Shown here one piece after another: positions 1-11,164 of a stretch of DNA of 64,000 nt; within the stretch, counting starts at the first letter, position 1, and each line of letters starts with the position of its first letter. A model generated the notes under the pieces. The model was not told the DNA's origin. It saw only the letters and a list, made by a program, of their open reading frames with translations, and did no database searches. Source of the stretch: Varroa destructor (taxonomy: Eukaryota > Arthropoda > Arachnida > Mesostigmata > Varroidae); contig NW_019211454.1 in assembly GCF_002443255.2 (NCBI RefSeq), positions 61,360,823 to 61,424,822 on the forward strand, given 5' to 3'. Both the position numbers and the translations under genes were made by a program.

Positions 1-2240
1 CGACGGCACCGAATACATCATACGCGCATTGACAATTTAACCGATTCCATAGAAAAAAATCGATTTCCTGAGGTCAATAATGGAACTTTTATTAATTGGC
101 ATATCCATCGCGAAAAATGCGTGGTACAAGGCCTTCAATTTTCCTTGATTTCGTTCTTTCTAGTAAATGTCGCCAATAGTGGCATATTATCAATGGAGTA
201 TTAGTGTTTTTTATTCGCTGCTATTTTAAATAGGAGTGTTAAAAACAACGGGGAAAAACAGACGCGGTATAGCTAAGCGAATATTTATCGACGAAAAGAT
301 CGATTGCTATAGAAGTTACTACCTACGATGTTCGAATATAACTAACGTTACTGCTTTGTCTTAAGGTCTCCTCCGTGTTCCCGGCCTGAATCAAGCCCAA
401 TAATATACTGTCGAAGACGTGCGGACCTATCGACCGCTGAAGCTAGATTCAGGCCCATTTCCAATATCCAAATACTAGCGATGCAACGGAGCGGTGGATT
501 GGCGTTATGTAGGAGAGTTCGTTCCATATACCAGACAATATTTCAATGAACTAATGATTTATGCTAACTTTCGTAGACGGGTGTTGTGTCGTACCGCTGT
601 TGATTCAGTTAAGAGAGGAGGAATAACGAGGCATTACATTGCGCTAGTTACAGGAAACCAAGCTTAACTAACCTAATACCGAATCGAGAAGCTGCCACGA
701 CGGAAAATCAGTTACGTCACAAAACAATATTCATTGTTGATATTTTCAGATTATGTTATATACTAAACAAAAGCAACTGTTTTTTTTTGTTAAATCAACA
801 TATGAAATTTATAATTCATTGATAATCTAAAGTAGTGCTTTACGAAAATTTATGACTCGGAGGTATGTAGAATCGCGAATTCTTCAAGCGTGACTTCAGG
901 GGTCTAAATTTCAATGACGCACATTACGATCATTAAGACAGTGGTTCGAATGTAAAATGGTGGCTTTCGATGCCGGATATTACGAACACCTCCAGCGTAT
1001 GCACTATCTTTACCATTAAATCCACTTCTCTAATCTTGCAGCTCAAAAACTCTACTTATTGTCTGTAGTTAGGGAAAATTTCAAAAAAAAAAATCTTACC
1101 GACAAATTTTAGAAAGAAGGTTCATTTTTCAACCTCAGTTTTCTATAAGGAAAACGTACCGTGTTATATGGCTGCATATATTACATCAGGTGTGAGAAAT
1201 AATTTACGAAGCTGTTTATATAACGACCATTGTACTTAGCGCGCTGTGGCGTTAAATGGTAAACCGGAGCGCTACTATCCGCTACTGTTGACAATCATAC
1301 GATAGCTTTAGTTATCGCAAGGAACTTTATCAACATTCGAAACCGATTACAAGTTAATAATAATGAGGATGCATTTTTCTTTCGGTAAAATCCAACCAAT
1401 AACAACGTACTCACCTTGTTTATCTTGGAAGATGCTGACTATCGATACAAACATATTGATTAAATTTTCACCAATAAATATCAAATGTCACGAGTCTGAT
1501 TATTTTGCCAGCTTTAAAAAGTAAGTTGAATTGTACAATGATGAACTTATTGTCCTACAACGAGGTTCAAGGGTTGTCCAGAGCTACAATCCTTTTTCAC
1601 GAACTACTGATCACGGAAAACGGTCACATTTCCCGTTTATAATAAATTCAAACTCTGCATAACGCTACGTGATGTTTTGTGTGGCCTGACGACTTAACCC
1701 TTCGCAATCGACAGAAAATTTAGGATCAACCTGAAATTTCATTTTGTAAACTAGCATTACGGTCCCCTAGGCTAAATCAGCTGAACAACCTCAAGGCGGT
1801 CCCACTAGAATCTGTAAAAAGATTCGACGAATTTCAGGGATACGGATATTAGCAGCCATACGGGTTGAGGACAGCTAAGTGAATATTGACACTTTAAATT
1901 TGCGATAATAGGTAGCTTGATTGTTGAGTAGCTTTTTTGTCACAACTGTAGATCTACCTTGTTTCCTTTGTGTAACCGATGGACTATTATAGAATACGGG
2001 TATTTTCTATAAAACAGCCGTACCGCGAGGTGCGGCCAGCTGATACAGTAAAAGTACGCTAGATTTTGCAATAATTAAATAGCACAATCGTAGCATCTGA
2101 ACAATTTCAGTTTAAGCACATTAGACAGTTTCGCATGCGGATACTAACCTAAAAAATTAGGTTAACCGTTCACACAGTATGTTTGCTTATGTTATTACAA
2201 TAGTTGTTGTTACATCTGGCACTTACTTCGTTGCTGTTAC
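1..2240. other. AT-rich stretch, no recognisable feature
   Basis: No long open frame, no domain motif and no RNA gene is visible on either strand. There are only short A/T runs and scattered stops in all frames. Most likely intergenic or intronic. Confidence 0.5.
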
Positions 2241-2373
2241 TCACTTTTGTTCCAAATAATCTTCTCACCCTGTAAAGCGAGACAGGGACAGTTTCTGCGT
2301 TTGCCGTAACCGTCGTTATATTGATGAAGCAGTTAGTGATAACGTAGCTTTCAACAAGCGCGCTTCCCCGCAG

Positions 2374-2448
2374 GATATGGCGATGTTCGTGGAAATTGTT
2401 CGTTTCCGTCGTCGCAATTGGAGACGGTTACCCCGCGTCCCGATGCAG
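2374..2448 (+). other. Possible 75-bp exon or retroelement piece
   Basis: A pyrimidine-rich CTTCCCCGCAG precedes this segment and GTTAGT follows it, so acceptor and donor consensus bracket exactly 25 codons, open in all three frames. The same CTTCCCCGCAG recurs about 104 bp downstream. The segment lies 400 bp upstream of a gypsy-type RT fragment on the same strand, so it could instead be older pol or gag sequence with chance splice signals. No family match is recognised. Confidence 0.15.
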
Positions 2449-2520
2449 GTTAGTAGATCGCCTGGTCTTCCCCGCAGTCGAGGTTTTTCCCTCAGCCAAC
2501 TGGTTTTATTATAATCTTAC

Positions 2521-2724
2521 TTCGACAACTGTCAATATCTTCAGCGGTAGGCGTGTGACTTGAGTCGCATGCCGTTTCCAGACGAGTGGCCTTTTCGTAA
2601 GCGATGTTATAGCTTGTACCGTAACATGGTCGCAACATGCCCACAATATCGCGAAGCCTGCTGTATCCGGCGAACTCGTCGTCGACCGATTAATCCGGAG
2701 GCCAGTCGGGCACCCCACTGCCAT
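2521..2724 (-). CDS. Candidate short coding exon, unknown product
   Basis: An ATG lies directly after an in-frame TAG and opens 68 codons, running to a strong donor-like GTAAGA at 2520-2515 with the exon ending on a codon boundary. The peptide is mixed in composition with no signal peptide, repeat or known motif. A chance open frame is quite possible at this length, and a gypsy-type RT fragment begins nearby on the opposite strand. No function is proposed. Confidence 0.2.
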
Positions 2725-2839
2725 CTACGGTAGCACTAGAAGTGGCAGTCGGTAACGCCAGTCTCGACGCAACTTTACGGGACGCCTTTACTGTGTTATC
2801 GTAACGCTCCTTACCCTTTAGGTCCTAACGTATAAGCCG

Positions 2840-3072
2840 TCGCCACGGTGATCGTCGGCACAATTGTCGCTTTTGGCTTCCGTGTCCGGTCCGATTCTTT
2901 GCTCATGCCCAGATTACCACATCGGCCGTACACGGTCCACTCAAGCAGATATTTCGTTTACGCTTCGCTTACCTACAGCTGCTATTACCTGCTATTTACT
3001 TCAATCTCAAAAGAACAAGCGAGCAGAAATTTCATATTTATGCAAGCGATCGCAACAGTCTTCTGTGTGTAG
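2840..3072 (+). pseudogene. Ty3/gypsy RT fragment (fingers to palm)
   Basis: In the frame starting at 2848 the peptide reads DS-x3-PR (2893 onward), then SRYF at 2944-2955, an L-T doublet, Tyr-Tyr and a K-E pair. That is the order and spacing of the RT segment from the DSYP-type motif through YFS, the motif A strand and the following YxQ. The motif A aspartate is replaced by Ser, so the enzyme would be dead even if the frame were intact. Just upstream, one base out of frame, GDRRHN resembles the CxDYRxLN motif. A TAG ends the frame at 3070. The neighbouring GC-rich DNA may be more of the same element. Confidence 0.5.
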
Positions 3073-3085
3073 CATTAAAAAATAG

Positions 3086-5640
3086 CCACAGGTCTGACTG
3101 CGTCTCTCATTAGGAAGTAACTGCTATTTAAGTTCAGACTGTTTTTTTTCTACCGGTTACAAAGGACAATGAGTGATTAGTGCAAACGTACGTGGCACGC
3201 GAACATTTTTATGCATTGATACAGTGTATAATGACCGGATCCAGAGACGAAGCTCAACTAGATGGATTATAGGCGTGCTATTTTCGTATACCGCCAAACT
3301 GTCGAACTAACAATCGAGTTAGTTCTCTGAGCTAAACTAGCTATTGTTTACATGCATATGTCAATAGTGTACGTTTAAGAAAATGCTCTGGCAGAATCTC
3401 GAACAGGTAATGTTTGACCCCTCCCTGCCTAACAGTTAGATGTATAAAGTGGTTGTATCTAGCAGAAAGCCGTATCATGCAACACGTTTACCACCGCATT
3501 AAGGATTGAATAGAATTTGCTTTAATACACCTATCTTAGTGCAAGCCACCGCGTCTTTTTAAAAAGCCAAAAGGCCATATAGCGAATGACTTTTCTCAGA
3601 GCTTTTGATTCGTCTAGCTATTTATGATGGCCGCTGATAACGTTGAAGATTTTAACTAATCGAGATCGCAACAAAATAAAGAAGATCAAAATAAGAAGAA
3701 CGAACAAAAATTGAACATCAATACGATCCGTGAGACCCTTACTTCACCAAAACACAGACTAAACGAATCGGCAACAGGTGATCGACTCACCAAAGAACTT
3801 GGTCAGTTCCTTGCGTAATGTTGGTTATTTGAAGTGACATATATAGATAGCTCGCCGATTTTCAAGTAAGAGGAATAACCTTATGTATTTCCGAAAATGA
3901 AATTTCCAGACATGACTTTCTGGTGGCGTTTCGAGCATGCTATGATCGGCAATCAGTTAAGATATTAACGCGAAAGGAAAAACTGTTTCCTTCTGTTTGC
4001 CGGTTGCCATTTGTGCGACGTTAATTGCAGCTTCCATGAATCACTAGCATTAATCTTGTGCTTAAACGCACTTCAGCCCCCTTAACCCCCACTGTTCGCC
4101 GAGGCTTCAGGAAGTCTCAGCCTTCAAATGTATATATCCCACCTGCCTAACTATTGAATAACAAAAGGTCGATTTGCTACGCTTCCATGAAAAGTTCCTG
4201 TAGCAGAATTTGTGAAACAAGGGTATCCAGTAGTGGTGATTGATGATCACAAAAATAGGGAGCTTCCAGCAGCCGCTCATCTACTGTAGAGTCAGTCCCC
4301 TTATTTCCTCTTTTATCGAGCAGTACCTATCGTCGGATGTTGGTTCTGTTGACTTTCAGCTATTCTAATACGAGGAGTGAGTGAAACTAAGGCCTTTGGC
4401 CGCTGGCAGATGAAAACTTACCTCTGACAATGTGTCTATACAATGGACGGTAGCAACGGCAATACCGATGTTAGCTGTTCTCTTTGCTGAAAGATATCGT
4501 CAAGATTTGCCGTAGAGCTTGCTCCGGTCTGCTATACTTTATAGATGTTACTTTACAATAAGAAACAGTCTCATAGGAACTATAAATCCATTGGTGCAAC
4601 GATAACCTCATAAGGTGGTCAGAGAAAAGCTGCCCGAAATAGCTGAACGGCGAGCAAGGGATCGGGAGCCGAAAGCTTTAAAACCATGGAAAATACATTT
4701 GATCATTGAGTGATTCTTAAGCTACCTATTTTAAATGGCTAATATATTTTCAACAACTTCAACCCAAGCTTGATACTCGAGCGGTTATTTAGTTAGGTAG
4801 CGGCACACCGGTTGAGTACAGAACATATAGTGTCATATACCGGACCTAGAGGAGCGTCCAGGAATCTATGGCAATGCTTCATGCTAGAACCGGTCGTAAA
4901 ACTTAATACGTTTATTGTCTTATAACAGTCTTACGACGGCTAGCGCGGTAAAACGGTAAGCGCAGACAAACGTCGACATGGATATCTGCGCGCAAGAGTC
5001 ATAATCACTGCGTATAATTAATGCACGAACACGTATGCTATTATTTGTGGAGTGTTTGTATAGTAAACCACTCAGCGTGTGACCTTCGGCCAGACCTATT
5101 TAGTCTGCTCTTCGTTTCTAAGTCTACAAAAACAATAGAGGGTCTGACGTTGATTGATCTGTTCCAGAGTCCTATTACAGGCAGACCAAAGAAACATCAG
5201 TCAGTGGGTTCGCTTGTTCATTTCTGTTTGACTTAATACAGGGGTTACTTTGGGACGAGCGTTTTTTTTTGGTGTGATGTATGTAGCACAGTGGACGTCA
5301 CGGCCATCCGCGGTGGCTTTTTAGAGCCACGGCCTAAGCATTACTGTAATAGCGTTGAACTGTATGCCATAAATGTACACACGCTGTGAACGTGTTCACG
5401 TAAACGAAATGTATGATACCTTTTTGCTGTTCATACTTAGCAATATGGAGAGATCGTTAATTAACAGACCATTTGATTTAGTTGGCTAATTATAATTAAA
5501 AAGTTATTCATAGTCTATAATAATCTCTGGTGACAGTTCGATTGTCGTTGATTGCATATTGTTCTCATTAACATCGCTTGCGACACACGTTTGTCGCTTC
5601 GTTGCCTTTTACGTTAAAGAAAACGAAGGATGGCCAAGGG
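3086..5640. other. No recognisable feature
   Basis: Only short open frames occur here. A 71-codon frame on the plus strand at 5021-5236 has no recognisable motif. No repeats beyond short homopolymers were seen. Confidence 0.45.
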
Positions 5641-5641
5641 A

Positions 5642-6100
5642 CTAACCTAAAATGAGCCTTTCGTTGAAGCTCTTCTTACGGTATAGCGAACATTGGTGGG
5701 AATGCTGGAATGGGGCAGATATGTGAGCGTAAAAAAGTCTGCCGACCTCTTCACTATCTCTTCGTTTCAAAAGAAGCCCCTCTCGAACGGAGGCTAGCCG
5801 ACCGTTAGCTTGTGCTAATAATGAAACGAAACATCTAGCACATCCAGAAAATCCCTCTTCACAGTTTTTTTTTTTCTCGCTTGTCTTACTTAAGCTCATG
5901 CTACGCCAATGTCGCCTTCGCAGCCGTTGACGTCGCTGTTTCTCGACTGTGACATCGTCGTAAATACCCGTTGGTGTGTTGGAATCCCAGCTAAGCGTTA
6001 TTCCTGCTATCGAGCCAATCAGTTTTCTTAGTAATAGATGAGTTGACGTGTCATCAATCTCAAACGACAAGCCGGCTACCGGCCAATTGACCGTTTTGCT
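5642..6100 (-). pseudogene. RNase H-like segment of the same gypsy relic
   Basis: The frame is open for about 150 codons. Early on, FEIDDTS resembles the FxLxTDAS start of the retroelement RNase H. Farther on, LSWDSNTPTGIYDDV followed by VEKQ matches the spacing of the SR-x8-YS-x3-EKE block. After that the peptide turns highly basic (RRQRLRRRHW) and no clear motif follows. This is the weakest of the four segments; its place directly after the thumb segment is the main support. A donor-like AAGTAAGAC inside it is probably fortuitous. Confidence 0.4.
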
Positions 6101-6258
6101 GCTGGTGAATTTCGAAATGTATTAGGAACAGGGCCGAGAAAGCTCGTCAGACAGACGTTGAGCTGCTGCCCTTCCACGTTGACGATTACGGCGTCACGGC
6201 ACGGGATAGAATATAAACGATAAAAGGCCACACTCTTCCCTTTCCTATATCCTGGCAT
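6076..6258 (-). pseudogene. Gypsy RT thumb fragment
   Basis: The 60-codon frame contains NVCLTSFLGPVPNTFRNSP. This follows the LRSFLG-x3-YYR-x-F-x-P pattern at the RT thumb of Ty3/gypsy elements, and it is preceded at the right distance by an A-V-I like the K-x-x-AI block. A TAG ends it, and the RNase H-like frame continues one base out of phase immediately after. That is a typical decay frameshift. Confidence 0.55.
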
Positions 6259-6320
6259 ATACCGTAAACTAACGAAACCATACCTGAGAGATACTGACGC
6301 ATCTTATCATACACAAACAC

Positions 6321-6533
6321 CTATGAGTATTTAAACGCACCTGAATCGCTATACCTAGATATTTCTTTTGCGTATCCTTCTACTAGGCTAAGCTCTTTGT
6401 TTCGGCTGAAGTCTTTGGTCTTTGATAGGATAGATTCTTCAAATACTTCAAATGTTATACTTAAATAGACGAGTGTAACTGTCCATTCTGGACGAGATTT
6501 AACTGTATTAAAATCAATCACTTTGACATACAT
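6321..6533 (-). pseudogene. Gypsy RT motif C region, degenerate
   Basis: LVYLSITFEVFEES resembles the VYLDDI-x-EEH block with both catalytic aspartates lost and three residues missing. KELSLVEGYAKEISRY follows where the L-x-L-x3-KCxF and V-x-YLG motifs should be. Its position between the palm and thumb segments on the same strand supports the assignment more than the sequence does. Confidence 0.4.
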
Positions 6534-6899
6534 CGGATTTTAACCGTTACGTTGAGCGTATTACGTACATTTCGTGTACGGATTAGGTATATATATATAT
6601 TTTTCGAATGTTTAAAATATGAGACGTTGGTGTCAGTGTCTGTTTTGCCGCGGGAGAGCTTTGGTGAATTTTATTTCCGATAGAACAGGTCGTAATGTAA
6701 AACCATATCTTGATGAAAATCTTCCAGATAGAAGGGCTGAACGAAGAATCCCTGTCTGTTAGTTCGGTTCCGCGTCGGTGGATTGCTTCTTGTAGGCTAT
6801 CTTAAAACTAAAATCTACGCCAAAAACCGACGACACTAGAAGACTTAAACACAACAATTGCGCAAAGGTGCCAAGTAAAGAGATGTTAAAGCTTGTGAA

Positions 6900-7247
6900 T
6901 CAATATCGCACTACTATCAGCAGTTTGTTGACCAGAATGGTTATATCGTTAAATGCCTGTGATAGGACGAAAAGTTGCGAAAAAATAACTACCAGTAATG
7001 AATCAAGTTGATGATAACGGGAGGATGGCTCACCACCGAAAACAATTGCTTGTAAAGCTTTTAAATACGAAGACGGAAGACGTAGACGGCCGAACTGCTT
7101 CAAATCTGGGCAATGGATTAGGATTTGAGAAACAGGGGAGAGCCTCGGGGATAACCTCGTAAGCGCTTGTTCGGACTCGCTTGTGGAACTTAGCCAGGCT
7201 GAGTTCGACATGAGCTCAAATCGATAGTCGGCAGCAGGAAACGCCAT
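6900..7247 (-). pseudogene. Gypsy RT fingers and palm fragment
   Basis: An ATG-initiated 115-codon frame. Residues 33-39 are SPRLSPV, matching the SPWASPV motif at the RT amino end. IHCPDLK (44-50) fits the RxCxDYK strand. Pro58, Phe70 and SSRYHQL (75-81) have the spacing of LP, FS and SGYHQI around motif A. FVLSQAF fits FGLSxAP of motif B. The motif A Asp is not conserved. At least five motifs in order make this one of the better-supported fragments. Confidence 0.65.
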
Positions 7248-7339
7248 ATGAATTCACGGTTGGTCTGTTTGAATGATTCCGATCGAGAGCAATGTTTCGA
7301 GGATGATGCCGAAGGCCTGAATGCGTTTATTCTGAAAAA

Positions 7340-7486
7340 AAAATTCTGCTGAGGCGTCCCGGAGGCCTACCTAGAAGATTTTCAAATAGGAGCTTTAAAA
7401 GTTTCCTAAGCGGACGCTCCTAAAAAACCGTCAGGTAGGCGCTCTGAAGGTCCTCTACGTAGGTATTCCTAGAAGACCTTCGGAAA
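7340..7486. repeat. Cluster of diverged short inverted and direct repeats
   Basis: Within 150 bp, GAGGCGTCCC and GGCCTACCTAG recur in inverted, diverged form as GCGGACGCTCC and CAGGTAGGC. CCTAGAAGACCTTCGG repeats an upstream CCTAGAAGATTTTC. TCTGAAGGTC pairs with GACCTTCGGA as a nearly perfect 10-bp hairpin arm. The cluster sits exactly between two head-to-head retroelement relics and may be a fold-back insertion. Confidence 0.4.
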
Positions 7487-7488
7487 TC

Positions 7489-7677
7489 GTGCCAATATAC
7501 ATCTTAGTGCAGCTTTTTCGAGGTCCCCATGGAAACATTCGTATGACCACTAACTGCATCGACGTATGCTTATATCCAAATCGTCACTGGGAATGGGTCA
7601 AAATAAATATCCATTGCAATTCACAAAGACGTTTCCAAACTAGGTATTCCACTGTTAATTTCTGTCAGATTTCATAA
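7489..7677 (+). pseudogene. Gypsy RNase H amino-terminal part
   Basis: The segment ends with a Trp followed exactly 16 residues later by RYST (7642-7653). That is the W-x-PIAFxSRKL-x4-TRYST spacing of one branch of Ty3/gypsy RNase H. Upstream, MTTNCIDVCL sits where TDASDxAIGAVL would be, with its acidic residues altered. The frame runs into TAA at 7675, directly before the ATG of the next segment. CTGTTAATTTCTGTCAG just upstream looks like a splice acceptor but is better explained as decayed coding sequence. Confidence 0.55.
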
Positions 7678-8019
7678 ATGAACGTGGAATGGGACAAACG
7701 ATCCGTTTCAGATGCAAACGCGCTTATCGTGTTTGCCATGACGTTGAAAATGGCTAATGTTAGCAGCACGCAACGGGAGGCTACTTGTCTGAATGAGATC
7801 GTCGCTAAATCTAAGGCAGATGTTCCTGAGGGCGTATTGTCACTGGGTTCCTGTTTTGAATTCATGGAAAGAGTGCTGTTGGCAGGTTGGAGCAGCGATT
7901 ATCATTTGTGTCGGGTAGTATTATGTCGTCAACATAATTGCGAAGACAAGGTTGTTGGTAGTAAATGCTTAAGTATGTTGGTCAGCGGCAAAGGCTTTTG
8001 TACGGTTTACGGCGTTTAA
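7678..8019 (+). pseudogene. Gypsy RNase H tail and tether, 113-codon open frame
   Basis: An ATG-initiated frame with no internal stop. VEW (3-5) fits the VEG turn. SVSDANALIVFAM (9-21) fits the VxTDHKPLTFA strand. KMANVSSTQREATCLNEI (24-41) fits the RQxRxLxxI tether helix, and K-A-D-V then Gly fits the following block. Catalytic DH has become DA. The last third has no recognisable motif. It is long enough to be mistaken for a small gene, but its in-frame continuity with the RNase H segment upstream argues against that. Confidence 0.6.
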
Positions 8020-8079
8020 ACTACCATTTATTTATTACTTACATTTTTAGCCGTTACATTCTACCATCGTAAGCGGCCG

Positions 8080-8526
8080 TTGCGTTCTTCGCATCTTTAT
8101 GTCACGAGGGCCCGGCATTTTTACAGCGTCTTCTCGGCTTTGTACCGTCGCCACTGTCGTTGTGACCGTTCTAACATGGCCACACTCTAGTTCACCGTCA
8201 TGATACGGCTCCAGCGACTCCCGGGCTTGACGCCTTTACGATCCGGTGATAGTGACCCCGTACGGTCTATGCTTGTTTCCTCCATGTACGGTTTTGTCCA
8301 ACGTGTAAGCCTTTTTCCAGGGTCTGATACTGTTACCGATACTAACTTGTTGATTGCAGCGAGGGTGGCCTACATTTGCCGGCGACCTGACAGCAGTTTC
8401 CACGCTCTTGGCCTTGTCGCTATCATCTGTCATCGAGTAGCCGGACAGTCGGTTTTAAGATCTAGTGGTTCGAGCTTTCATGGCTCTAGTCACGCGCGGG
8501 CTTTGACGTCGTTTGTCGGAGATTAG
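8080..8526 (+). pseudogene. Gypsy integrase: H2C2 finger and core, frameshifted
   Basis: SLCHEGPAFLQRLLGFVP (about 8094-8147) fits the SLSHPG-x-x-AT-xRLL-x3-FVWP finger helix. CDRSN near 8161 fits the second CxxC with CQRxK. In the frame from 8200, VSLFPGSD then Leu-Leu fits VGPLPPS-x4-YLL. The neighbouring frame has RGWPTFAGDLTA for RWP-x6-DITA and PDSRF then FMAL for the DRGxQF block. Key aspartates are partly lost. An ATG frame of 108 codons (8200-8526) and a minus-strand ATG frame (8433-8236) overlap here; I take both as chance. Confidence 0.5.
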
Positions 8527-8529
8527 AAA

Positions 8530-10100
8530 TCTATCAGCTAGAGCTTTTATACTTGAATGATGTCCTAAATTATAGCTATTAACCCTCTACATTTTTCACC
8601 ATTGCAATATATATAGGTGCATCCTAAGGAAAACTATAATTATTTATCAGCAAACTTATAATCATTTAGTACGTTTAAATTTGACGTATTTTGTATGCTC
8701 ATATTGTCTTGCATGCAGCAACAAATGCAAGCTAAAAGAGGCTCTATCGACGCGTGGTACAATTTATCTGTAAATGCTAATAGAAGACTATTGTTATAAC
8801 TGTAATTATTAAGTAACGCTCCTTTGAGCGTTTAACAAACGTTTAAATGTTGCGAACACAGTGAATATACCACTGTCAACTGACAGTCGCTCCTGACACG
8901 CCCACTAACGGGCACAAATCATATTTTTCTGTATTTTTGTTTTTCTTTTCAAAGTTTTTGAAGGTAATTGCTGCACTAATTTTTAGTAACATGCCTTGAG
9001 GCCACACAGTGTACAAACTAGGACATAACGAAGTTGTTATTGTTAGCGCTCTCTGCTGTACGATCTCTTCTTCCCGTTTTCTTCCGCTGAATCAGTCATT
9101 TGAGGAACGGAACAACAGCGGAAAGCGCCACCGTTCGATCCCTCTGAACGCATCAATCTGACACACTTATTTTTAGCCATCTACATAACGGCAGAGGCTG
9201 AGAGTGAGGGCCCGAATCAATCCAACCCAACTCGACGTTTCTGTCTATAGTCGCTATATCACGATGGAAGCGGTGGCGCTGCTGTTCATACGCTGCAGCT
9301 AAACGATACCGTCAGCAGAATTTCTTACTAGCACAGCAGTGGCGGATTCCTTGCTTTGTGTACAGTCGGCGTTAGGGTTACTGGTATGGCAATCTATTTG
9401 ACTTAGAGGTGAGCACAGGGCTCGAAGCGGCCGGTCGTCAGTGGCCGCAGGATTGTGGGCGCGGAAACCGCTGCTTTACGACTGCGACAACAAGCACAAC
9501 AACGACAAGGCCAGGCCAGGCCAGTCCAGTCGAAGACGGACAAGAAAAAAGAAGTACGGCGTAATCTAATTACGAGATATGTCATCGACGAAGTCGATAT
9601 TACCAGCTTCACCCACGCTCGAGGCCGCCTCGTTCTCTTTCTTTTCTAGACCCTCTCGCTATGTGCGCCTTTGTTTAGCTTTTCCTTCATTAAACAGGAT
9701 GTAGGTTATTCCTTTTTTGTATTCTTATCAATGTATTTTGTATTCTTATTACCGTGTACACCTGTGTCACCGTTTGCATGTGCCTCTATCGTTCAAGGCC
9801 TTCTAGAAGGGAATCATCTGTAAATCGTAATTTTTATGTCTAATTTCCTATTCTTTACTTGGGGCAAGTATCCAGCTATATTTTGTTGGTAATTAATTAA
9901 TTATGACGGCGTGAAGTGAGTTACTTCCCGTAAAATAAGACACTGTTAAAGGAGAAAAAAATAAATGTATCATGCGACATGTTACGTTTAAATAAACTGA
10001 GCAGTTGTTTTTTAGGTCTAAACCTACCAAAGGAACGCTTTGGGGTGAAGCTTTACGTATTTCCAAGTCTCACAGGACGCTCTCTATAGGTTAACTACTA
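8530..10100. other. No recognisable gene
   Basis: AT-rich to about 9.05 kb, then GC-richer to about 9.65 kb. A 64-codon plus-strand frame at 9455-9649 is rich in Arg, Gln and Lys with a GGCCAGGCCAGGCCAG run, but it has no start context or motif I recognise. No repeat family was recognised. Confidence 0.4.
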
Positions 10101-10114
10101 ACAGCGTCATTTGC

Positions 10115-11161
10115 TTAGTCTTGTTTTCTGCGCGGAATCGTTTTGTCCCTAATCGTAGCTGTCGCCCGAAGCAGCAGTAATGTTGTGCGCAGAAAAAGTT
10201 GCGTTGATTCCATTCCGTTTTCAAGAAGACGATGAGCGAAAGATACAGAAAACATTATTTTTTCAGCTCTTTTTACTCTTTGCTTCCTGTCTGTTTCCAT
10301 TTTGGCCGTATCGTCGCCAAGGCTGCTTTTTCTATTTTGCAGCTGCTGGTACAATTGCTCCTATGTCTTCTCTTCCTGTTGAGTAACACATACAAGGAGA
10401 AAGGAAAAGACTTCACATGAGCTGAGGCCTCCATCTTCTCGCTTGGTCGTGTCCGGTTCCACCGGTACATTAGACAGAGCGCACCATAACGCCCATTTCG
10501 ACGGCGCTGTGCCAGTGACAGTCGGAGACTCACTTGATCGCGTCAGTCGGGCAGCTAAACACATATTAAAATGTGCAGCCTCAATCACGTAATCTTTTCT
10601 CACGCAAAGCACGCGTTCCCCCCCCCCCTGGCTTTGCTCCCCTAACGGAGATGCACAAGTACCTCCCTAGTCTCCCAACTACCTCCCTCGTCCTCCAGCA
10701 TCTACCGATCACGGCGTCCCGTCTTCATCAGGGCCCGAACGCGCACTATTAGAGAATCATACGGCCTCGGCAGTTTGCTGCTATCTGCTACTGCCTATTT
10801 GGGTCGCAGGTTGGTCGACCGGACTGGAGACTTTTCCACGGATAAGGCTTTTGTTCTCCGTGTATTCGCTAGCTTTCTTCGTCCTCTCCTTTCGCCTTCT
10901 CCATATCATGTCTCTCTTCTCGCCGGCTCACGTTGGGCCGCCAACCCCTTCCCGCCGCTGTATCCCTCAGACCAAGCGTTATCCGCTATCCCTCGAATCA
11001 TCCCCATATGCAGTACCTTAGTCACTTCGCGTTTCTGCTGCTCACCTCTCGTTTGGTCCCTTTCAGTCATTTATTCGCTTCTACGAGAACGCGCAAAAAC
11101 TTGGGACATTAATAGCGATGCGGCTGGCAAAAACAAGTCAAACATTCGCCGAACTAATTAG
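10115..11161. other. GC-rich exon-like island, strand unclear
   Basis: Markedly GC-richer and CpG-rich relative to its surroundings, with pyrimidine-rich tracts on the plus strand. A minus-strand frame is open from about 10665 to 10115 except for one TAG at 10361; its second half is charged (QNRKSSLGDDTAKMETDRKQ). A perfect GTGAGT donor lies at 10533-10528 on the minus strand. On the plus strand 10775-11161 is open for 128 codons from a TTG. No domain is recognised. It could be untranslated exon sequence of a host gene. Confidence 0.25.
10618..10628 (+). repeat. Poly-C tract (11 C)
   Basis: An uninterrupted run of 11 cytosines inside the GC-rich island. Confidence 0.95.
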
Positions 11162-11164
11162 CCT

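Larger units (their letters stand above)
5640..7247 (-). mobile_element. Decayed Ty3/gypsy pol, RT through RNase H
   Basis: Four successive minus-strand open segments carry pol motifs in the right order. They are the N-terminal RT and palm (7247-6900), the catalytic-loop region (6533-6321), the thumb (6258-6076) and the RNase H region (about 6100-5642). Together they form one element of about 1.6 kb broken by frameshifts, stops and short losses. No LTR was recognised. The element lies head-to-head with a separate plus-strand gypsy fragment starting near 7489. Confidence 0.6.
7489..8526 (+). mobile_element. Decayed Ty3/gypsy pol, RNase H through integrase
   Basis: Four plus-strand pieces follow pol order. 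They are the RNase H start and YST block (7489-7677), the RNase H/tether frame (7678-8019), the H2C2 finger (about 8090-8190), and the integrase core to the second Asp region (about 8290-8520). The first two share one frame and are separated by a single TAA. RT is missing upstream, where the minus-strand relic begins. No downstream LTR was recognised. Confidence 0.6.

Noticed and set aside
8200..8526. 108-codon ATG frame as a small independent gene, and the minus ATG frame at 8236-8433.
   Set aside because: The three plus frames together reproduce integrase motifs in order, continuing the relic upstream; neither frame alone matches anything.
9120..9150. CCGTTCGATCCCTC as a possible tRNA B box.
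   Set aside because: No matching A box upstream and no foldable cloverleaf.
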